The position numbers and the translations under genes were made by a program. From positions 2,046,001-2,110,000 of the forward strand of contig NZ_CP139089.1 of the NCBI RefSeq assembly GCF_038024855.1: DNA of 64,000 nucleotides, given 5' to 3'. A model generated the notes under the pieces. That model was not told where the DNA came from. It made no database searches and saw only the letters and a program-made list of their open reading frames with translations. Position 1 is the first letter of the stretch. Each line of letters starts with the position of its first letter. Below are positions 1 to 7,972 of the stretch, piece by piece. Source of the DNA: Methylocella tundrae (GTDB lineage: Bacteria; Pseudomonadota; Alphaproteobacteria; Rhizobiales; Beijerinckiaceae).

Positions 1-128
1 ATGCTCAGATGGCTGGACAGCACCGTCTGACCGGGCAGATCCATCGGCGACAGCCGCAAGGAGCAATGCGCGTACCGGACCGGCGTCCCATATTCGTACG
101 TCGTCACGTGGTGAATGTCGTAGATCAC
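1..128 (-). CDS. Transglutaminase-like family protein, N-terminal fragment cut by window edge
   Basis: The minus strand from 128 encodes about 42 residues beginning (M/V)IYDIHHVTTYEYGTPVRYA, the typical start of bacterial transglutaminase-like proteins that carry an N-terminal beta-region before the Cys-His-Asp catalytic domain. The catalytic part lies outside the window, so activity cannot be judged. The start is a GTG overlapping the stop of the upstream ATP-grasp/alpha-E gene by four bases (GTGA), implying translational coupling. The neighbourhood of a circularly permuted ATP-grasp protein, an alpha-E protein and a transglutaminase-like protein is a recurrent bacterial gene set thought to modify peptides; that role is known only from genomic context. 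Confidence 0.75.
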   Translation of the reverse strand, partial: MIYDIHHVTTYEYGTPVRYAHCSLRLSPMDLPGQTVLSSHLS

Positions 129-2644
129 GCAAGGCCGCTCCAACGGTCCGCCCGCGCACTATGCGGACCCTGCAGGAAATAGCGTGCGGCGATCGCTTCG
201 GCCAGATCGAGCAGGCGTTTTTCGAAGCTCAGGATCTTGTCGGTGTCGAGCTCCGCCGCGACGGCTGTCGTGACTTCGGCGACGAGCTTGACGATCTGAC
301 GGCGCGGCTTCTCGGGCATTCCATCGTCGCTGAGCACGGGCAGATTTTGCAGATGGTCGTCCAGCCGCTCCAGCTGAAACGCGACGGAGCGCGGATTAAA
401 TGGGTCGAGCATGACCATGTCGCGAACCGTCGAAAGGCCGACGCCCATCAGATAGCGCGACCGATAGGTGATCTGGGAATCGGCGAGGTCGAGCAGGACT
501 TCGAGATCGTCCGAAGGAGCGGTGGGGCCGGCGAACTGGCGCGCGAAGCGGCAGGAGTTGATGGCGCGCTCCACGCGCCGGCCGATGTCGAAGAGACGCC
601 AGCCAGCGCCACGATTCATATTTTCCTGCGCAAGCCCCGAAAGCGCCGCGATGGCGCGCAGCGCGAGATCAGCCCGGTCATAGGCCTCGGCCTCGCTCAA
701 AAGCGGCTTCTGATCGACGCCGAGCATCTGGTCAAGCTCGCCGATCAACCGCCAGGTATCGGCCGAGAGCCGTTCCCTTATGACCGAGGCGGCGCGGCGC
801 GCATCGCGCACAAGCGAAAGCGCCGAGCCGTAGCTCTCCTCGCTGTGCAGGGCTACAGCACAGAGCGCCAACGGATTAGAGGCCGCCGATTTCGGCGCCG
901 CGTGCCAGGCGACGAGGAGGGCGATCACCTTCGAGACAGTCCATGCCGTCGTCCCTGTTTCGGCGTCGGTATTGATCATCCGGCCGGCAAGACAGCGGAT
1001 CAGACGCAAAGTCGCCTCGACCCTTTCGAGATAACGCCCGAGCCAGAACAGATTATCCGCGGCGCGGCTCGGCAGATTGCCCATCAGGCGGCGGATCCGC
1101 GCCGTCTCGTTGCTCGGCAGCAGGGTAATCATTTCGACGGGCTTGTCGGCGAGCACCCAGACGTCCGCCGACTGGACCCCTCCCCCCATCGACACGGCGC
1201 GCGCATCGGCGCGATCGGAGATGCGGCAGAAGCCGCCCGGCATGATGGTCCAGCCATTCTCCGTCCGCGCCGCATAGACGCGCAGGACGAAGGGGCGCGG
1301 CGTCAGCCGGTCGTCGTTCCAGACCGGCGTCGTCGACAGATTAACGACCTCCTGCCCGACATAGTCGATCCCCCTCTCGCCAATGGCGTCGATCAGCCGC
1401 GCCTTTTCATCCGCGTTGAGAAGCCCGGCGATGACCGGCTGGTTCTGCGGAAAGCGTAGAACCGGATTGCCGAAGGCGCCGCCAATCGCCAGATCGTCGA
1501 GATCCGCGATGACCGATGCGCGCTCCTTCTGCTGACCGCACCACCAGGTTGCGATGTTCGGCAGGCGCAACTCCTCGCCAAGAAGTTTGCGGCAGAGCTT
1601 CGGCATGAAGCTCATCATCACGGGCGCCTCGAGCACGCCGGAGCCAAGCGCATTGGCGAGCATGACCCCGCCCTCGCGCACGGCCTCGACAAGGCCCGCG
1701 ACGCCAAGACGCGATTGGCTGTTGAGTTCAAGCGGATCGGCGAAATCGCCGTCGATGCGGCGCCAGATGACGTCGGCGCGTTTCAGTCCGGCGATGGTGC
1801 GCACGTGGACTTTGCCGTCACGCACGGTGAGGTCGCCGCCCTCGACCAGAATGAAGCCGAGATAGCGCGCAAGATAGGCCTGCTCGAAATAGGTTTCGTT
1901 CAGAGGGCCGGGTGTCCAGAGGCAGATGCGGGGATCGGATCGCTCGGCGAGCGAGGTCAGCCCGTAGCGGAACGCCTGGAAGAAGGGCGCGAGGCGCTCG
2001 ACGTTCATGTCGCGGTAGAGCGCCGGGAAGGCGCGCGACAGCACGAGCCGGTTGGCGAGCGCGTAGCCGGCGCCCGAGGGCGCCTGGGCGCGATCGCCGA
2101 GCACCCACCAGCGCCCGTCGGGACCGCGCCCGAGGTCGGCTGCGTAGAAATGCAGAAAACGCCCGCCGGGCGGCGTCACGCCATGCAGCGGATGCAGGAA
2201 ATCGGCGGAGCCTGTGACAGCCGCAGCGGGAAGATCGCCGGCGGCGATCAGAGCGCCTTCGCCATAGATATCGGCGACGATGCGCTCCATCAGTTCGGCG
2301 CGCTGTTCGATTCCCGCCGCGATTTCGCGCCACTCATTCGCTTCGATCAGCAGGGGCAAATGCGAGAGAGGCCAGGTGCGCTCGCGCGTATCGCCATAGC
2401 TGCGATAGGAGACGCCGGAATCGTGAATATGCCGATCCGCCGTCGCGAAGCGGCGGCCGATGTCGTCCGCGCCAAGATCCGTCAACGAATTGAGATAGCG
2501 CAGCCAATAATCGCGCGGGCGGCCATCGGGGCCGATGAACTCGTCAGGGATGCCGGGCAGCGGCTTGTAATCCGCGATGAGCGCGGCCAGCCGCTCCGAG
2601 GCGGTCGATTCCTTACTGGTCGGGAGCGCGTCGCTGATGTTCAT
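125..2644 (-). CDS. Fused circularly permuted ATP-grasp / alpha-E domain protein
   Basis: This 839-residue protein joins an N-terminal circularly permuted ATP-grasp domain (roughly residues 40-480) to a C-terminal alpha-helical alpha-E (DUF403) domain. The second half opens with the characteristic PSRAADNLFWLGRYLERVEA near residue 510. In many bacteria these are two adjacent genes; here they are one chain. The family is predicted to ligate amino acids or peptides using ATP, with no firmly established substrate. I chose the ATG at 2644 (MNISDALPTS), four bases after the mogA stop, because the in-frame extension upstream lies inside mogA. The stop overlaps the GTG of the transglutaminase-like gene, so the three genes read as one operon. 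Confidence 0.88.
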   Translation of the reverse strand: MNISDALPTSKESTASERLAALIADYKPLPGIPDEFIGPDGRPRDYWLRYLNSLTDLGADDIGRRFATADRHIHDSGVSYRSYGDTRERTWPLSHLPLLIEANEWREIAAGIEQRAELMERIVADIYGEGALIAAGDLPAAAVTGSADFLHPLHGVTPPGGRFLHFYAADLGRGPDGRWWVLGDRAQAPSGAGYALANRLVLSRAFPALYRDMNVERLAPFFQAFRYGLTSLAERSDPRICLWTPGPLNETYFEQAYLARYLGFILVEGGDLTVRDGKVHVRTIAGLKRADVIWRRIDGDFADPLELNSQSRLGVAGLVEAVREGGVMLANALGSGVLEAPVMMSFMPKLCRKLLGEELRLPNIATWWCGQQKERASVIADLDDLAIGGAFGNPVLRFPQNQPVIAGLLNADEKARLIDAIGERGIDYVGQEVVNLSTTPVWNDDRLTPRPFVLRVYAARTENGWTIMPGGFCRISDRADARAVSMGGGVQSADVWVLADKPVEMITLLPSNETARIRRLMGNLPSRAADNLFWLGRYLERVEATLRLIRCLAGRMINTDAETGTTAWTVSKVIALLVAWHAAPKSAASNPLALCAVALHSEESYGSALSLVRDARRAASVIRERLSADTWRLIGELDQMLGVDQKPLLSEAEAYDRADLALRAIAALSGLAQENMNRGAGWRLFDIGRRVERAINSCRFARQFAGPTAPSDDLEVLLDLADSQITYRSRYLMGVGLSTVRDMVMLDPFNPRSVAFQLERLDDHLQNLPVLSDDGMPEKPRRQIVKLVAEVTTAVAAELDTDKILSFEKRLLDLAEAIAARYFLQGPHSARADRWSGLA

Positions 2645-2648
2645 GGAT

Positions 2649-3209
2649 CTATTGCTTTGGCCTGAACGATTTGAGGATCGCCGGGTCAGTCTCGAGCCTC
2701 GCGGCGCCGATGAGATCGAGACAATAAGGCACCGCCGGAAACACCGCATTGAGGCAAGTTTCAATGGAGGCTGGTTTTCCTGGCAGATTTATGATGAGGC
2801 AAGGCCCTCGATGCGCGGCGATCTGGCGCGACAGGATGGCTGTTGGAACCTGCTTCAGGCTTTCCTGCCGCATCAGTTCGCCGAAACCTGGCAGCACGCG
2901 AGGCGCAGCGGCCTCGGTCGCCTCGGGCGTCAGATCGCGCGGAGCGGGCCCCGTGCCTCCCGTCGTCAGGATCAGGTCGCAACGGGCTTTGTCCGCAAGA
3001 TCGATCAATGCGTCCCGCACCGACTCGAACCCGTCGGGAATGATCCGCTTGATGGTCTCAAAAGGGCTCGTCAGAATCCGCGTCAGATAGGCGATGATGG
3101 CCGGCCCGCTTTGATCCTCATATTGGCCGACGCTGGCGCGGTCGGAGATCGTGACCACGCCGATTTTGGCCGCGCGCTTGCCGTCGTCCCCCATTTCCGC
3201 GTCCGCCAT
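2649..3209 (-). CDS. mogA: Molybdopterin adenylyltransferase MogA
   Basis: The 186-residue product has the MogA/MoaB fold signature: an N-terminal strand KIGVVTISDRAS, the LILTTGGTGPAPRDLTPEA loop that binds molybdopterin, and a C-terminal LPGKPASIETC segment. MogA adenylylates molybdopterin before molybdate insertion, so it serves the molybdenum cofactor of enzymes such as the formate dehydrogenase encoded further on; nitrogenase uses a different Mo cofactor. The start at 3209 (MADAEMG) is preceded by GAAGGGTCGAG as a ribosome binding site; a longer reading adds 20 unconserved residues. The gene lies four bases upstream of the ATP-grasp gene. Confidence 0.93.
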   Translation of the reverse strand: MADAEMGDDGKRAAKIGVVTISDRASVGQYEDQSGPAIIAYLTRILTSPFETIKRIIPDGFESVRDALIDLADKARCDLILTTGGTGPAPRDLTPEATEAAAPRVLPGFGELMRQESLKQVPTAILSRQIAAHRGPCLIINLPGKPASIETCLNAVFPAVPYCLDLIGAARLETDPAILKSFRPKQ

Positions 3210-3541
3210 TCTCGACCCTTCTTCGACATTGGCCGGCGTTGACGCCGGCAAGAGGGTCTTATAGCGCAAAGCGGGGCGATGGTTCTGGAAAAAAGGCGGG
3301 CGCCGCCCTTGTCCCTGAGCATCGGCGCGAAAACAATTTTACTACAGGTCACTTTCGTTCGACTTGAGCAAGACTGTTGAGCAAGGACCCATTCCGTGCG
3401 GATTGGCGCCTCGACAGGCTTCAATATTGGCCAGATCTCGGCACGGGTTATTTTTCGCGCAGGATGACGATATTTTGTTCAACGCCGCCGCCTGACGCCG
3501 GCCCCGATTGAAACCACGGCGCAAAACCCTTTGATGCGTGT

Positions 3542-4033
3542 CTACTTCCGCTCCGGCGCAAAATTCTGATTGGTGAACGGCGATGACGTCGGCGTTTGAA
3601 TCTTGACGAAGCCGACCTCCCCCGCCTCGTGGCAGGCGTTGCACGCCGCCGTCAGCTCGGCAAAGCTTTTCGCCAGCTTCACCGGGTCCTTCGCCGCCGC
3701 GCCGTCCTTTAGCGCTTCGAGCGGTTTTGCGGCCGCGGTGACAAATTCGATCGGTATGTTGCGATACAGCATCGCGGCGGCCGCGAAGCCGTCTTCAAGC
3801 AGCGTCGCTTCAAAATTGACGAGGCCCCAATTCTTCGCCTTGATCGCCTGCCAGAGCTTGATATGCCGCAACTGCGCGGCGCTCATGATGTCGCCGAGGC
3901 TGATCAGATAGGTGTCGAGCGACTTTTCGAGAGGCGGGCGGGCGAACGGCACGTCGTCGCCGAGAGCGCCGGGCGCGAGCGCAACCATTGCAAGAGCCGC
4001 CAGGGCCACACGTTTCATGATCAAACTCTTCAT
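3542..4033 (-). CDS. Small periplasmic c-type cytochrome-like protein
   Basis: The 163-residue protein starts with a signal peptide (MKRVALAALAMVALAPGALG) and carries one haem c attachment motif, CNACH, near residue 131. The haem motif follows a helical segment rich in alanine and lysine, and the C-terminus ends in a short polar tail. The length and C-terminal haem position resemble small helical cytochromes such as the cytochrome c'/c556 type, but I cannot assign a subfamily. It would act in the periplasm as an electron carrier or gas/ligand-binding protein. It is transcribed alone, divergently from the downstream transglycosylase. ATG at 4033 has a GGGAGATTGAGAAG leader; the internal Met six codons in is an alternative. 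Confidence 0.72.
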   Translation of the reverse strand: MKSLIMKRVALAALAMVALAPGALGDDVPFARPPLEKSLDTYLISLGDIMSAAQLRHIKLWQAIKAKNWGLVNFEATLLEDGFAAAAMLYRNIPIEFVTAAAKPLEALKDGAAAKDPVKLAKSFAELTAACNACHEAGEVGFVKIQTPTSSPFTNQNFAPERK

Positions 4034-4425
4034 GACTTCTCAATCTCCCGGGGCATTGTGAGACAAGGCGAAGCGGCGACCGCTTCGCGCAAGGCCGATG
4101 CGCCAAAATCAAAGGAACGGAACACCTTCCGGCTTTTCCTGAAAGCCGAAACAGGCGGCGCGACGGGCCGGGCGTCAATGCCCGACGAAGGGTTCCCTCG
4201 GCGCCTTCAAACTGACCCCATCGCGGCGGCATGGCAAGCCTTGGCTCAAGCCTTTACACAGTGGTGCGCCGCGCCGTGATCGAAAAGGCGAGGAGACGAT
4301 TTTTCTCGCAGAAGTCCCGATACGGCAATTGTCTGCCGCTTCGGCTAGGCTTAACAGAACAGATGCGTGATTTTGCACGAACTCTCTGGCCGGCCCCACC
4401 TCGTTCCCCAAACGGAGCTGACTGC
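4034..4425. other. Divergent intergenic region
   Basis: About 390 bases separate the cytochrome gene (minus) from the lytic transglycosylase (plus). No conserved gene is visible; the open frames here are low-complexity shadows. The region must hold both promoters, but I could not identify convincing -35/-10 or operator sequences. Confidence 0.5.
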
Positions 4426-5247
4426 ATGCGATCGATGATGCGCCTTTTCGTCGCGACTCTTTGTCTGTCGGCATTTGGCCCATGCGCCCTCCCCGCTGCG
4501 GCGGCCACCTGCCGCGACCCGGCCGGATTCGAAGCTTTCATCGCCAGCATAAAGAAAGAAGCCGCGGCGCAAGGCGTTTCTGCGGACGCGATCAGCGCTC
4601 TCGACGACGTCGCCTATGATCCGAGCGTCATTTCGAGAGACCACGGCCAACGCGTCTTTCATCAAAGCTTCGAGCAATTCTCCGACCGCATGGTCAATTC
4701 CTATCGCTTGCACAAAGGCGCGAATCTGCTGAAGCAATATGCTTCGGTTTTCAGCCGCATCGAACAGGCCTATGGGGTGCCGGGTCCCGTCATCGTCGCG
4801 ATCTGGGGACTTGAGACCGATTTCGGCGCGGTCAACGGCTCAACGCCGACCTTGCCCGCGCTGGCGACGCTCGCCTTTGACTGCCGCCGGACGGACAAAT
4901 TTCAGGCCGAGCTGATCGACGCTTTGCGCCTCATCCAGCGCGGCGACCTCGCGCCGTCCGCCATGCGCGGCGCCTGGGCCGGCGAACTCGGCCAAACGCA
5001 GTTCATGCCTTCGTCCTATTTGAAATTCGCAGTCGACTTCGATGGCAACGGACGCCGCGATCTGATCCATGACGTGCCGGACGTGCTCGCTTCGACGGCC
5101 AATTATTTGAAGGGCTATGGCTGGCTGCCTGACGCCGGCTGGGAGCCGGGCCAGCCGAATTTCGCCGTCATCCAGCAATGGAACGCGGCGGACGTCTATT
5201 CGCGGACAATCGCGCTGTTCGCCACGAAACTGGCCGCGACCATGTAG
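4426..5247 (+). CDS. MltB-type lytic murein transglycosylase
   Basis: The 273-residue protein has a signal peptide ending near ALPAAAATC and then a transglycosylase SLT_2 (MltB) domain. The catalytic glutamate sits in IWGLETDFGAVNG. The family signatures GELGQTQFMPSSYLKFAVDFDG and the closing LPDAGWEPG/FAVIQQWNAA region are present. It cleaves peptidoglycan glycan strands to 1,6-anhydro ends in the periplasm. It lacks the C-terminal peptidoglycan-binding domain seen in some relatives. The ATG at 4426, preceded by ACGGAGCTGACTGC, gives a proper signal peptide; the longer frame upstream does not. A paralogue lies convergently just downstream (5319-6125). Confidence 0.9.
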   Translation: MRSMMRLFVATLCLSAFGPCALPAAAATCRDPAGFEAFIASIKKEAAAQGVSADAISALDDVAYDPSVISRDHGQRVFHQSFEQFSDRMVNSYRLHKGANLLKQYASVFSRIEQAYGVPGPVIVAIWGLETDFGAVNGSTPTLPALATLAFDCRRTDKFQAELIDALRLIQRGDLAPSAMRGAWAGELGQTQFMPSSYLKFAVDFDGNGRRDLIHDVPDVLASTANYLKGYGWLPDAGWEPGQPNFAVIQQWNAADVYSRTIALFATKLAATM

Positions 5248-5256
5248 AGCATGACG

Positions 5257-5279
5257 CCGGAAAGTTGCAGACTCTTCGG
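5257..5279. repeat. Hairpin repeat between convergent transglycosylase genes
   Basis: An imperfect inverted repeat (CCGGAAAGT, loop TGCAG, ACTCTTCGG) lies between the two convergent mltB-like genes. It shares its core (AAAGTTGCAGACT..TTCGGACCC) with the element at 31197-31215. It may act as a bidirectional terminator or belong to a dispersed repeat family. Confidence 0.5.
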
Positions 5280-5318
5280 ACCCAGACAGACGCCGATCGC
5301 CGGGATCGCCGCGTCCCT

Positions 5319-6125
5319 TCAGCGCCCGCCTCCGTCGATCTGTTTGCCGACAATCGCGATGGCCTGCTGATAGACCGTGGCCGCATTCCAGGCCTGGATC
5401 GCCGCGAAATTGGCTTCGCCCGGCTGGTATCCGGCGCCCGCGCTCCAGCCATGGGCCTTGAGGAAATTCGCCGTCGAGCTGAGCGCTCCAGCTGCGGTCT
5501 CGAGGCTGCCGCCCGTGCCATATTCCAAAATGGTCTTGGGCAGGAATTGCGTCTGGCCGATCTCGCCATGCATCGAGCCGCGCGCGTTCGCCGACAGGGA
5601 GCCTCGATCGATCAGTGTGAGCGCCGCGTAGAGCTGATCGGTGAAATAGGCGCTGCGGCGGCAGTCATAGGCGAGCGTCGCCACCGAGGAGAGCGCATGC
5701 TGATTGCCGTGGACGGCGCCAAAGCCTGTCTCGAAACCCCAGATGGCGATGAGCGGCCCCGGCGGGACGCCGTAGCGCTGCTGGATCGACGCAAAGAGCG
5801 CCGCGTTGGACTGCTTGAGCGCGCGCCCGCGCGAGGCAATGGCCGAGCCGCCGCGCTTGGCGAGAAACTGGTCGAGCGACACATGGAAGCCATGCTGGCC
5901 ACGGTCGGCCCCAATCGTCGCAGCTGAATAATTCGTGCCCAGAACCGCGGAGATCCCGGCGGCGCCGACGCCCCTTGCCTTCGCCTCTTCGGCGAACTGT
6001 CTCTTCCACGCATCGAAGCCGGCCGCCGAATTGCCGCACTGCGCGGCGCCCGCTTTTCCGGGCATCCATGCGAGCGCCATCAAGGCTGCGACCGCGATTG
6101 TCCTGAATTGACCGCCCTTCGTCAT
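5319..6125 (-). CDS. MltB-type lytic murein transglycosylase (second copy)
   Basis: The 268-residue product has a signal peptide (cleavage near MPGKAGAAQC) and the same SLT_2 domain as its neighbour. The catalytic glutamate is in IWGFETGFGAVHG, followed by HGEIGQTQFLPKTILEYG and the C-terminal GAGYQPGEANFAAIQAWNAA. It is clearly paralogous to the 4426-5247 product but diverged, and slightly shorter around the calcium-like DFDGNGRRD stretch, which is replaced here by GTGGSLETA. The ATG at 6125 follows a strong GGAGGGGGG leader. Both genes end within about 70 bases of each other in convergent orientation. Confidence 0.88.
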   Translation of the reverse strand: MTKGGQFRTIAVAALMALAWMPGKAGAAQCGNSAAGFDAWKRQFAEEAKARGVGAAGISAVLGTNYSAATIGADRGQHGFHVSLDQFLAKRGGSAIASRGRALKQSNAALFASIQQRYGVPPGPLIAIWGFETGFGAVHGNQHALSSVATLAYDCRRSAYFTDQLYAALTLIDRGSLSANARGSMHGEIGQTQFLPKTILEYGTGGSLETAAGALSSTANFLKAHGWSAGAGYQPGEANFAAIQAWNAATVYQQAIAIVGKQIDGGGR

Positions 6126-6278
6126 TAAGCCCCCCCTCCACGCCCGTTGCATCGGGCGAATCGCCGGCTCGCCATCCCCATCGAACTGGCGTGTGCGCAC
6201 TTTAAGGTCGCCGCTCTTCCTGTCAAAGCGTTGCGCCGGCTCGAGACGCCGCTTCGCAACTCCCCGGCATGCGCGTTT

Positions 6279-6572
6279 TTATTGAAAATGATGATACTGC
6301 CGCCAATAGGGCGTGCGCCGTAGATGCTGATGCCTGCGGCCGCGGACTGGCTCCGGATTGCCGAGTGCGTTGGGGCCAAGGCTCTGAGGCACGGGATCTG
6401 GAATGAGATGCTGATGCCGGCTCACAGGGGGCGCGCCGCCGCCAAGCTGTCCTGTGCTCCCGACGCCCTCCGGGTATGGCGCGGGGATCAGCTGCTGGGC
6501 GGCGCGGGCGGCGGGAAATGGCGGCACGGCGCCCGCGATAAAAACCGCAACTGCGAATATTGCTTTCCACAT
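6279..6572 (-). CDS. Small secreted His/Pro-rich hypothetical protein
   Basis: The 97-residue protein starts with a plausible signal peptide (MWKAIFAVAVFIAGAVPPFP) and then a proline- and histidine-rich tail with two RHQHL-type repeats (SRHQHLIPDP, GRRHQHLRRTP) and ending RQYHHFQ. Histidine-rich secreted proteins can bind metals, but nothing here proves that. The start is chosen because it gives a signal peptide and follows GGGGGCAT. I do not recognise a family. Confidence 0.6.
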   Translation of the reverse strand: MWKAIFAVAVFIAGAVPPFPAARAAQQLIPAPYPEGVGSTGQLGGGAPPVSRHQHLIPDPVPQSLGPNALGNPEPVRGRRHQHLRRTPYWRQYHHFQ

Positions 6573-6621
6573 AGATATGCCCCCGTGCGCGACCCGGCCA
6601 TCCAGACTCCGCCATGCGGCG

Positions 6622-6912
6622 CTACGCGTTGACCCGCTCGTAAAGGTCGTCCCAGTCGGGGTTGAGGTCATGAACGAGCGCGAGCTTCCACACGCGCGGC
6701 CAGTGCTTGAGGTTTTTCTCCCGCTGCAACGCATCACGGATGTCTTCGTACCGTTCATAATAGATCAGCCGTTTCAAGCCATACCGCTTGGTGAAGCCGT
6801 CGACGACGCCTTGTCGATGCTCAAAGGCGCGGCGCGAGAGGTCGCTCGTCACGCCGATGTAGAGCGCGCCGTCGCGTCTGTTGGACATGATGTAAACATA
6901 GCCGCCCTTCAT
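6622..6912 (-). CDS. GIY-YIG nuclease superfamily protein
   Basis: This 96-residue single-domain protein has the GIY-YIG core: GGYVYIMSN, then LYIGVTSDLSRRAFEHRQG, then the YYERYEDIRDALQREKNLKHW segment with the conserved glutamate. It matches the stand-alone UPF0213/YhbQ-like proteins, which are abundant in alphaproteobacteria and have no settled physiological role. It is a compact gene immediately beside a block of dispersed palindromic repeats (6944-7240), an arrangement common for this family but of unknown meaning. Confidence 0.88.
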   Translation of the reverse strand: MKGGYVYIMSNRRDGALYIGVTSDLSRRAFEHRQGVVDGFTKRYGLKRLIYYERYEDIRDALQREKNLKHWPRVWKLALVHDLNPDWDDLYERVNA

Positions 6913-7405
6913 CGTTGAGGAGGTTAATCGCTTTTCCGCCTCGCGTCATGCCCGTCCCCGGACTTGATCCGGGGATTGACCCGGCCATCCAGACTCCCGG
7001 TGCTGGCGGTTGGATGCCCGGATCAAGTCCGGGCATGACGCCTCAAGGGATGGCGCCTCGATGCCTAGTCCGGGCATGACGAGCGTTGCGACCCGTCCCT
7101 CAATCTCGTCATGGCCGGGCCCGACCCGGCCATCCAGACTCCCGCCGGCGGCTATTGGATGCCCGGATCAAGTCCGGGCATGACGTCTCAAGGGATGGCG
7201 CCTTGATGCCCGTCCCCGGGCCAAGTCCGGGCATGACGAGCGTTGCGAGCGCGCGTCCGATTGTCATGGCCGGGATTGAAGCGTCGCCCAGCGATTGCCG
7301 GAGAGCATTTCATTTTAAATGCGCTGCGCGAGTTCTCAAAACACCCCCGTTTTCAACGCAAAATCTGCTTTCCAATAGGGTTGATAAATGCGCAAAACAA
7401 GTATG
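6913..7405. other. Gene-free stretch holding dispersed repeats
   Basis: No credible gene lies between the GIY-YIG gene and the frameshifted gene at 7406. The first 330 bases are made of repeat units (see 6944-7240). The remainder (7241-7405) shows no feature I can name, apart from another copy of the GTCATGGCCGGG motif near 7264. Confidence 0.6.
6944..7240. repeat. Block of dispersed palindromic GC-rich repeats
   Basis: Two longer units (about 6946-7041 and 7107-7184) share CCCGGCCATCCAGACTCCCG and the segment TTGGATGCCCGGATCAAG. The unit arms CGTCATGCCCG and CGGGCATGACG are inverted, so each unit can fold into a long hairpin. Extra arms CCGGGCATGACG occur near 7070-7081 and 7228-7240. Translated, such units give peptides of the MPGLDPGIQ type, which is a well-known sign of non-coding repeats in alphaproteobacterial intergenic DNA. 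Confidence 0.8.
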
Positions 7406-7938
7406 TCATTGAATTTTCGCCTCCCACATCTCAAGAACAGACCGAACGATCCCCGCCAAAGGCTGCTCTGTGCCGTCATCATGTGTTACAATCACAATTG
7501 ATGCCTCGTTGAACATTGCTGTATTAAATGGCGCACCGAATATTCCGGGAATTCTGGTAATTTGATCTGATGATGATAGCTTTCGATCAGTTCCTATTGT
7601 CAGGCGGTCATGTTTTGATGCATTGGCAATGTCCATGATTAATCGAAAATCAGGGCACTCTTTTCGTGAAGTTCTTTTAAAGTCTCGCGCAAAATCTTAG
7701 GTGTTGCGTTTTTGTTGTTTTCTATGTTCCAATAGTCAGCCGTATGAAAAAGAACGATGGCAGCTAAACGACCCCGCCGAATATCTCTCACATCACGGAA
7801 AAACTCATCAACTGTCGGCTTAACAGTCCCACGGAAAAAGCGCTCCGCTCCTGTGGACATTGCAGCGCGTCCTTCTACTAGCGCGTTCCAACCTGCTTCC
7901 ATCGGATACGCCAGCTTTGCTAGTCGCGTAAGCCCCAT
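7406..7938 (-). pseudogene. Frameshifted conserved hypothetical gene (HEPN-like character)
   Basis: Two adjacent frames appear to be one gene. The first (7639-7938, 99 residues, MGLTRLAKLAYPMEAGW...) ends abruptly at LHEKSALIFD. The second frame upstream of its own ATG reads ECPDFRLIMDIANASKHDRLT, which is the natural continuation (decoded to 7406). Adding one T to the T4 run at 7661-7664 (an A on the coding strand) gives LHEKECPDFRLIMDIANASKH and restores about 177 residues. The motifs VLFHTADYWN and ANASKH resemble helical HEPN-like hypothetical proteins; that is a tentative analogy. It is either a real loss-of-function mutation or a homopolymer sequencing error. Confidence 0.65.
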
Positions 7939-7972
7939 TGTGAAACGTCCAAAACAATTGAGTTTAGCCCCC

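Noticed and set aside
3270..3541. Spacer between mogA and the cytochrome gene
   Set aside because: Searched for a small RNA, tRNA or small gene; only low-complexity shadows were visible.
6944..7240. Possible CRISPR array
   Set aside because: Repeat units are long, palindromic and irregularly spaced without unique spacers of constant length, and no cas gene is present.
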